The notes below the pieces were generated by a model. The model was not told where the DNA came from. It saw only the letters and a program-made list of their open reading frames with translations, and searched no databases. A DNA stretch of 64,000 nucleotides, from the NCBI RefSeq assembly GCF_000471905.2, contig NW_006496628.1, forward strand, positions 1,238,511-1,302,510. Reading direction: 5' to 3'. Source of the stretch: Amborella trichopoda. Its lineage: Eukaryota > Streptophyta > Magnoliopsida > Amborellales > Amborellaceae. A program made the position numbers and the translations under genes. Positions 56,472 through 64,000 of this stretch are shown here, piece after piece (the stretch's first letter is position 1; the number at the start of each line of letters is the position of its first letter).

Positions 56472-57263
56472 TGGTTAGGTGCCTCGATCTCGCCCGCCGG
56501 ATCTAGGTGATCTGATGGCACGTGTCTCGGGTCTCTAGAGGACCAGGGATTTGAAATCACTCTCTCAAAACCTTGCTCAAGGGCAAGGGCAGGTATACCA
56601 ACCAATGAGAGAGGAATTTTAGGTGGGTTCGGGACTTACTCGAGCTGGCTCACGTGGGCGCCCTCTTAGATCACGAACCCCCAGCTACTTGAGCTAGTTC
56701 GGAATCACCTCCCTTGACTTGTATCCCTCTTTTTTTCTGCACAATACTTCTATGGTTAATTTGTAAGACAAGTGAGTCGAAAAGGACCCACCCTTGTCTT
56801 AGGGCAATGCACGTTCAAGAGAGAAGGCAATGAAGTGCAAGGTTAGATGAAAGATCGAAAGGAGAAGAGAACTTGATGGAGAGGTGAGGCTGACATGACA
56901 ACGAAAGCCACCGACTCGGAGTCGTTGCAAGATAGACATGGTTCATAGGACCAGCACAGCAGAAGTACTCCTCGAAACCAAGGTCGGCGTGTTGGTGCTA
57001 GGCTAGACTTACCCTCAATCAAGAGAGAAGAGAAAGAGGTGAAGAGGAAAGAACAAGACGAGGAAGAGAAGGGGAGATCTGGACATTGATAGACATCGCG
57101 GTGGGCAATGCAAGGAGGCGGCGCATCCCTTGTGGACGGCGTTAACTCCTGACGAGGCACACAGCGATGGTTTCTCTTAGGTCGCATGGCGATAGGCGTG
57201 GGATGCTGGGAGAATGACGATGGGCACCGGACACACAAAGGAATCTCACGGACAGCGATGGGT
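56472..57263 (-). repeat. Family A LTR end fragment, part of the duplication
   Basis: Aligns with 58223-59023 at roughly nine of ten positions by eye. It begins at the TAACCA terminus (56472) and stops inside the LTR at 57263, where C LTR sequence resumes. Confidence 0.85.
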
Positions 57264-57702
57264 AAGAAAATCACTCATAAATGAAAATTTTCATTTTGGG
57301 AAAAGAAGGGTTGGGCAACACTAGTGGTGTCGCCCGGGCAGCACTTGTAGTGTCGCCCAAGTCAGGGCGACACCACTCGTGTTGCTCGGGCGACATTGTT
57401 AGTGTCGCCCACATCAAATTTTGTTCAAATTAAAAAATTCCAACTTGGATGTGTTCCTTAGCCTCTTTTGAAGCTCTCAAAGCAAATTTTGGTCAAAATG
57501 GAGTCTTTTTACTATTTTTAAGGCTTTTTTGATAAAACATGGCATCTGCAAGATTTCGGGTCAAAACAGGGTTCCGAGTAAGCAAATTGGTTCCAGGCCA
57601 CAGGGTAGTGTGGACTACGGATTTTGGGTTTATTATGATAATGTGGTCTTAAGGGTTCAGGAAACCACATAATTTGCCAAATTTAAAACGGGGTGTCTAC
57701 AA
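57264..57702 (-). repeat. Family C LTR fragment
   Basis: On the minus strand it starts TGTAGACACCCC at 57702. The palindrome island at 57296-57412 includes GGGCGACATTG and TAGTGTCGCCC arms (57388-57410, all 11 positions paired with two G-T). It ends at the duplication junction 57263/57264. Confidence 0.75.
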
Positions 57703-58222
57703 GTCTGCCAAGGACCCTTAACTGCTACAAATAAAGCAACTAGATTAGGGAAAAACGCCCCCTAATGGCACCCACTAGCCGGCCCAAGAGCCAAATTGAA
57801 GTTCCTGCAACACGAGGATCAAGTCCGTCAAGGACCCTCAATTGTTATAGATAAAGCAACTAGATTGGGGAAAAATGCCCACCAAGGCACCCACTAGCCG
57901 GCCCCAGAGCTAAAACAAAGTTCTTACAGCACTAGGATCAAGTCCACTAAGGACCCTCGGCTGTTACAAACAAAGCAACTAGATTGGGGCAAAACGCCCA
58001 CCAAGGGAACCCACTAGTTGGTTCATTAAGAGTTGTTGTTAGGAAAAATGGTAAGCCCTTCCACAAGGCACCCTATCAGCACACTCTCCAAAAACAAATG
58101 GAATCCAGTGGAATTAGGAAAGAAGCCTTAAGCAAGGTCCCTAATCACTAGAATCCACTTCGGTCACAAATTCAGGACGAAGCTTGGCATGATTTCCTCC
58201 TCAAGGATTGTGTTGACATCAG
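57703..58222 (-). other. Family C 3' tail, copy 2
   Basis: Near-identical in layout to 55951-56471, with the same three 120-bp units, and likewise followed by an A LTR end. Confidence 0.7.
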
Positions 58223-60775
58223 TGGTTAGGTGCCTCGATCTCGCCAACCGGAGCTAAGTGATATGGTGGCACGTGTCTCGGGTCTCTAGAGGACCCGAGA
58301 TTTGAAAACACTCTCTCAGAACCTTGCTCAAGGGAAAGGGCAGGTATACCAACCAATGAGAGAAAAATTTTAGGTGGGTTCGGGACTTACTCGGGCTGAC
58401 TCACGTGGGCGCCCTCTTAGATCACGAAGAAAGCCCCCCAGCTACTTGAGTTGGTTTGGAATCGCCTCCCTTGACTTGTATTCCTCTTTTTTTTCTCCAC
58501 AATACTTCTATGGTTAATTTATAAGACAAGTGGGTCGAAAAGGACCCACCCTTGTCTTAGGGCAATGCATGTTCATGGGAGAAAGGCGATGAAGTGCAAG
58601 GTTAGATGAAAGATCGAAAGGAGAAGAGAACTTGACGGAGAGGTTAGGCTGACATGACAACCGAAAGCCACCGACTCGGAGTGGTAGCAAGACAGACATG
58701 GTTCACATGACCATTACAGCGGCAGTACTACTCAAAACCAAGGTAAGCGCGTTGGTGCTAAGCTAGAGCTACCCTCACTCATGAGAGAAGAGAAAGAGGT
58801 GAAGAGGAAAGAACGAGACAACAAAGAGAAGGGGAGATCTGGACATTGATAAACATCACAGTGGGCAATGCAAGGAGGCGACGCATCCCTTGTGGACGGC
58901 GTTAACTCCTAATGAGGCACACAGCGATGATTTCTCCTAGGTCGCATGGCAATAAGCGTGGGATGCAGGGAGAACGGTGATGGGCACCGGACGCACAAAG
59001 GAATCTCACGGACAGCGATGGGTGTTGTCAAAGCCTCTAGCGGGTGGCAATAAGTATCGTCGTTTGAGTTAGGTGTACAGCAGAGGAAGACTCCGGCAGG
59101 CGACAACACACCTCGCCGTCTGGGTTCTTCACCGAGACATTGACGCTACGTCTATGGACAGCGATGGGCAGTGCCATCTACAGACTTCACTGAAAGAAAG
59201 AGAAAAACGAGGAGGGGAGGGAGACTCGCGCGTGGTGCTGCTACTAGCATGCATGGCCTTCGAGACCAAGGAAGGGACATGCACGACACTGCCACTATCA
59301 TGCACGACCTCCACGAGGGACTTAGACTAATAAGAGGGAGAAGAGAGAGGAGAAGGAAGAGAGAAGAAGAAAAAAAAGAAGAGAGAGAAGATTTACCTCA
59401 ACCCTAAGGGTACTGGTCAAATGTTTCTCCCACCTCACCCTCTCTCTCAAGCGTAACACAGTAATGGTAAGAAAGAGAAACTTATATTAAGTGAAAACTC
59501 TCTCTTATGTATGTATATGTTTGCCTTCACTCTTTTTGTTTTGTGTACAATGATGGTACGTATATATAGAAGTGTGCCGCAAACATGGGTGGATGATCAA
59601 AAGTAACCCTACTTGCTGAAAATTAAGATTAAATTGAATTAAAAGAAATTAGAAAATAGGGTGCAAAAAGACAGATTTTGCGACGTCCAAACAAGTTGTG
59701 GAATTCCATAATAGTCAGTGTGTTGCCCTAAGACTTGCATATTCTTTCATGGCAGATCCGGGGTCATTTTGTTGCCCGATTGATCATGAGATGATTGTTT
59801 TCTTGTAGGGCTCAGCATGGCGATCAATTTGATACCAACTTCGAGTCATAGATCGTGTATTTGGTGCACGATCATGTGACTTGAATTTTGAGTAGATCTT
59901 GAAACTTCGAATCAATAGTATGTTCGTTCCTTGATTATTTTTTTTTTTTTCTTCATTGAATCACACTGAGCATGCTGCTATGATCACAGGGAACCAAACG
60001 CAGCTTGATTCCATGGCTGAACGAAGATTTTCCAAGTTTGGAATTTTGGCCTGAATCAAGGATCCGGTCATAGAATTTGCAGTTTGTTCGTCAGCTTCGT
60101 GTGTAAAATCCGACCGTTCATCATGTACAGGGTTTGCGTCAAAGATGGCTCGAGACCTTACACCCGCAATGGAATTAGTGTCGTGTCGATCGGGCTTGCG
60201 AGCGGCGTGATTTGGCCACTGAAACGAGGCATGACGCTGCTAAATTTCCTGCACTTTCTTCACGGATCTGCAACTTCTCTCTAGCTTTTCTTCATGCTCG
60301 GGTATTGTCACAGAGCGTGCCACAGATCGAATCGTTCGTCTTAATTAGACGTACATGCCCACCAAATTTGAGCATGCTCAAACATGTGACAGTCGAGATA
60401 TGAGTGTCGAAAGTCACTAGTCGTGACTGCCCCTTTAATGGTGTAGTGTTGCAGGGTTGCCGCATGGGAATAGCATGTGGCTCCTCCTGCTTCACTCTTT
60501 CACCTATAACTTCTTCCTGAAGTTTGGGATGCTAAAAATGTAGCTCTAGTTATTGGGCGTTTCAAGGTGCTAGAGGTCGATTCTGCTAGAACTGTTTCTC
60601 AGTCTGCACTGCCTTAGACATGTCAAAATGCGACGAAACTTGGTAGGAGACTTTTGAGAGATCTCATAAAGATCTTGACCAGTCCTGGGGATGTTCTGAG
60701 ACTATCAAAATTTCCACTACTTGCTAGGCCTTTATTGAGCGGGGGCCTCATGATGATGAAAAATACCTTCCAACA
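58223..60775 (-). repeat. 3' LTR of element A-7, subtype A1 (2.55 kb)
   Basis: Minus-strand edges TGTTGGAAGG (60775) and TAACCA (58223). It contains a promoter module on the minus strand (59561-59594), the hairpin at 59278-59306 (arms CATGCACGACA and TATCATGCACG) and a purine tract (59335-59390). It aligns with 36892-39503 throughout. Confidence 0.85.
59561..59594 (-). promoter_or_regulatory. Core promoter module of A1 LTR (A-7)
   Basis: Minus-strand ATCCACCCATGTTT followed by TATATATA (59568-59561 on the plus coordinates), the same box-to-TATA arrangement as the other A LTRs. Confidence 0.7.
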
Positions 60776-61204
60776 ACATGTCCCGCCAAATGTTGTGCTT
60801 CAAGAGACTCAAGAAGTGCAATCATATAGGAATTTTGAGGGATCTTGTCGAAGTCCTCACCCTCAAGGGACAATCCGTGGTTCTAGAGCATGAGGCCTTT
60901 GTCATGACCTCTTCATACAAAACTAGGCCTTTTTTAAGGCCAAATGCTACGAACCTCTGGCTGGCACTATTTGCTGCTATACCATGTTTACCTTTGATAT
61001 TCAGGGTATCCTTTTAGGTCCCGTCTAGTGGAGTCTAGTCGAGGGCTTCTTGCCCGTCCCGAAAGTCTAGCCCCATGCTGGCTAAAGGGTTTTGGTGTGA
61101 CACACCCTAAATCCTGTCGAAACCCTGGCCTTGTCAGTTTCTTGCCTTCGTGACGATCCTTAGCATTTTTGGAGGGATCTTTTTAGCATCATCCTCACCC
61201 TCAA

Positions 61205-61915
61205 GGACTCTTGCTGTTGTTGAACTGGGGAGACCTTATGAGGCTCTCACTCCCTGACGAGCCATTGAAACTGGGGAGATCTTGTGGGGCTCTCACTCCC
61301 TGACGAAGCATGGAAACAGCGGAGATCTTATGAGGCTCTCACTCCCTAACGATCCATGGAAACTGGGGAGATCTTATGAGGCTCTCATTCCCTGACGAGC
61401 AATTGAAACTGGGGAGATCTTGTGGGGCTCTCACTCCCTGACGAACCATGGAAACCAGGGAGATCTTATGAGGCTCTCACTCCCTAACGAGCCATGGAAA
61501 CTGGTGAGATCGAATGAGGTTCTCACTCCCTGATGAGCTGTAGAAACTTGGGAGATCTTATGAGGCTCTTACTCCCTAATGAGACATGGAAACTGGGGAG
61601 ATCTTATGAGGATCTTACTCCTTGACGAGCTATGAAAATTGGGGAGATCTTATGAGGCTCTTACTCCTTGACGAGCCATGGAAACTGGGGAGATATTATG
61701 AGGCTCTCACTTCCTGATGAGCTATGAAAGCTTGGGAGATCTTATGAGGCTCTCACTCCTTGACCAGCCATGGAAACTGGGGAGATTTTATGAGCTCTCA
61801 CTCCTTGAAGAGCCGTGGAAACTGAGGAGATCTTATAAGGCACTCACTCCCTGACGAGCCATGGAAACTGGGGAGTTATTATGAGGCTCTCACTCCCTGA
61901 CGAGCCACAAAAACT
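61205..61915 (-). repeat. 48-bp array with GGCTC...GAGCC foldback
   Basis: About fifteen units of 47-48 bp: GGGGAGATCTTATGAGGCTC plus TCACTCCCTGACGAGCC plus ATGGAAACT. GGCTC and GAGCC arms flank a 12-base loop. The plus-strand relative at 41780-42070 has six units with a second unit type (GGGGGTGAGAGCC). Confidence 0.9.
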
Positions 61916-62464
61916 AGAGTGTCGGCTGAGACTGTGGAAGTGCGTCAACCTGTTTTGTCAGTCCAAGTGCCCTTTCACGAGATTTCACTTAAACAGGGGA
62001 AGTGGCGCTGTGAAGATGGTTGTCACCAACTTCTGTTATTTTCTAGGCTCTTTTACCCATGACCTTGTGGTCATGTCCACCCTTTTCATCCATTTTTGCT
62101 CACGGTGCCCTTTCATGGTTTTCATCGTGCCTGGGCTACTCATGGTTTCATGACCATGCCCGTCCACCATTTTTACTCATGGCGTTCCCTTGTCGAGGTG
62201 TACACCATGCCTTTTAGAGAAGGCGGGTTTTAGGGTCGTGCCTTCGAGACCTATGCGAAGCCTTTTAACGTCATGTTGTCAGGACGTGCACTATAGTTTT
62301 AAGGTCATACAATTGGACCATGGTGATAAGGAATGACAGTCTGTAGAGGTCATAAGGTGAGTCTAGGGGTGACTTTGACTCACTTGGGAAGGTGGCATGA
62401 AGTTGCCTGTAGAGAGTTGATTGGATGGTAGGTGTGGTGACCCACTAGCTGGAGGCGAGATATC

Positions 62465-62880
62465 TTGCCGTTTGGTGAGCATGGGTAAGACTTACTAGGG
62501 AATGAGATGAAAGATGGTGAAGGTGGCCCACGCACACGAATGGGCCAGCTACGGAAGACGTGTGTGGTAATGCATGTAAAGGGTGAGCGCACGTACGTAG
62601 ACTCACTGAGGAGGCAATGGAAGTGGTGTGGGTGGCCCAAGCATAAGAATGGACCGGCTGGGGAAGATGTGAGTACCACTGCACTTAAAGGGTGTAGACT
62701 CACTGGGAAACCAATGGAAGTGTGTAGGTGGCCCATGCACATGAATGGGGCGGTTGGGGAAGATGTCCTTTGTAAAGGGTGTTGAGCCTAGGTAGGCTCA
62801 CTGGAGAGAAGAAGAAGAGGGTATGCGCACACCAATGGGCCGGTTAGGGAAGACATGCATGAATATGCACACACAAAGGG
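62465..62880 (-). repeat. 100-bp tandem repeats
   Basis: Four units near 62490, 62598, 62695 and 62795, each with a GACTCACTGGG block, GTGGCCCA and a GGGGAAGATGT block. Plus-strand relatives are at 40900-41110 and 49030-49160. Confidence 0.8.
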
Positions 62881-62889
62881 AGCTATGGG

Positions 62890-64000
62890 CGCACATGGGG
62901 CGTCCTTATGGTCGTGCCTCCTAGACCTAGGTGAAGCAGTTTAACATCATGCGGCCAGGATGTGCACTATGGTTTAAGGTCATATAGCTTGGACTGCAGT
63001 TACGCAGTTTAAAGTCATGCAACTAGGACCGTACAGATTAAGGTCCTATGTAGTTTAAAGTCACACAGCTAGGACCATGGAGTTTGTGGTCGTGCAACTA
63101 GACCTCCGCTATAGTTTAGGGTCATATAGTTTGGACCGTGGCTATGTAGTTCAAGGTCATGCAGCATGGACTGTGTATGAGTCTCCATGTCAATAGGGCT
63201 GCATGGGGGGGTAGGTATGTGGATAGCAATTTTACTCCCTGGGGATAAAGATAGTTAAGGCTATCCACATGTGAAAAGATGTAGATGAAGGTGGTGACCT
63301 TACGAGGGGTAGTTAATGGGAAAGGCTTCACTGGGGTTAAGGAGGGCCAGTGTGACTCCATGGGGATAATGAATATCGACGTGTATGGAACTCCTAGAGG
63401 TCAGAGCACGGATGAACCCCACCATGGGTTGAAGGAAGGATGTCTCTAACTCTCTGGAGGTGATGGGATGAGTACGACCTATACATGCATCTAACTTCGT
63501 TGGGGGTCTAGTTGGAGTTATGCATATGGACCATTCAGCACGCTGCGCGTTACAGCTTTAGGGTCTTGTAGCTCGGACCATGGCTGTGGAGTTTAAAGTC
63601 ATACAGCTAGGACCATGCAGTTTGTGGTTGTGCAACTAGACCTCCACTACAGTTTAGGGTCATATAGTTTGGACCGTGGTCCTAAGCCTTTTAACATTGT
63701 GCGGTCAAGACGTGCATTATGGTTTAAGGTCACACAGCTAAACCATGGTCATAAGTTTAAAGTCATGTGACAAGGACTTTGTAGTTTGAGGTCATGCAAC
63801 TAGACCTTTGTTATAGTTTAAGGTCATATAGTTTGGACCGTGGTCATACAGTTTTAAGTCGTGCGACAAGGACTATGGCTATGCAGTTTAGGATCATGCA
63901 ACATGGACCGTGGCTGTGCAGTTTAAGGTCATGCAGCACAGACCATGGCGGTGTAGTTTAAGGTCATCCAGTGCAGACCATGGCGGTATAGCTCAAGGTC
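62890..64000 (-). repeat. GTTTAAGGTCA array
   Basis: Reverse-complement relative of the TGACCTTAAAC arrays, about 25 units of 25-45 bp, with TTATCCCCA-type material inserted at 63180-63540. Arms are TGCA-type (CATGCAGCA) or TATA-type (ACTATAGTTTAAGG, then TCATATAGT). The array continues past the window edge. Confidence 0.85.

Larger units (their letters stand above)
58223..64000 (-). mobile_element. Element A-7: 3' end of a minus-strand Tat/Ogre-like element
   Basis: 3' LTR (60775-58223) and 3' untranslated tail (64000-60776) in minus orientation. The coding part lies beyond the window. The LTR ends in the C tail at 58222, so A-7 appears to have landed in a C element. Confidence 0.8.
60776..64000 (-). 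other. 3' untranslated tail of element A-7
   Basis: Reverse complement of the order in A-4 and A-5: GAAGCACAACATTTGGCGGG block next to the LTR, a unique stretch (60850-61200), the CTCCCTGACGAGCC array (61205-61915), a CATGAGT-type block (61950-62210), a 100-bp array (62465-62880) and TGACCTTAAAC-type arrays (62270-62330 and 62890-64000), with TTATCCCCA-type repeats at 63180-63500. No coding signal is credible; short open frames are repeat by-products. Confidence 0.75.

Noticed and set aside
61205-61915. Array considered as a centromeric satellite
   Set aside because: It has only about fifteen 48-bp units and sits at the expected place in an A element tail, with a relative at 41780-42070.

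Overview
The window is a repeat-packed stretch of a large plant nuclear genome. I found no host protein-coding gene, tRNA or rRNA gene in the 64 kb. Almost everything can be assigned to broken LTR retrotransposons of two plant Ty3/Gypsy lineages, inserted into one another. Family A has Tat/Ogre-like gag, RT, RNase H and integrase motifs, LTRs of 2.5-4.1 kb and a primer site of the type TGGCGACTCCACTGGGGA. Family B has a Tekay/Del-like gag, a protease, LTRs of 3.4-3.9 kb and an initiator-Met-tRNA-like primer site. Family C is known only from LTRs starting TGTAGACACCCC and an adjacent repeat-rich tail. Family D is a relative of A known from an LTR/leader and a gag piece. The species cannot be named from the sequence.

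Layout. 1-1195: tail of a C element with a 40-bp array. 1196-2344: C LTR. 2345-11550: minus-strand A element (RT, linker, gag, leader, primer site, 4.1-kb LTR). 11551-14850: unclassified DNA, D LTR/leader and gag, A LTR scrap. 14851-19602: 5' part of a B element. 19603-27480: plus-strand A element (LTR tail, leader, gag, linker) with a solo A LTR at 21008-23804. 27481-30232: plus A LTR. 30233-39503: minus-strand A element (gag, leader, LTR) split by a solo B LTR at 31966-35837, which carries a 20-N assembly gap. 39504-45039: internally deleted plus-strand A element. 45040-53716: 3' half of another plus-strand A element (integrase, 4.7-kb repeat-rich 3' tail, LTR). 53717-54645: minus-strand A RT/RNase H. 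54646-60775: C and A LTR pieces with a 1.75-kb direct duplication. 60776-64000: 3' tail of a minus-strand A element that runs off the window.

The most unusual signal is structural. Several unrelated arrays are made of short foldback units: the transcribed part of A LTRs, the body of B LTRs, the GC islands of C LTRs, and the 3' tail of A. Stem sequences differ from unit to unit while both arms stay complementary, and in places the changes look compensatory. Homologous A LTRs keep the same hairpins at the same place. The pairing was worked out by eye and needs a statistical test. A second point is the odd base composition on both sides of the assembly gap.

All retroelements are treated as fossils. 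None looks whole, most coding parts carry many breaks, and no element keeps two readable LTRs suitable for dating.
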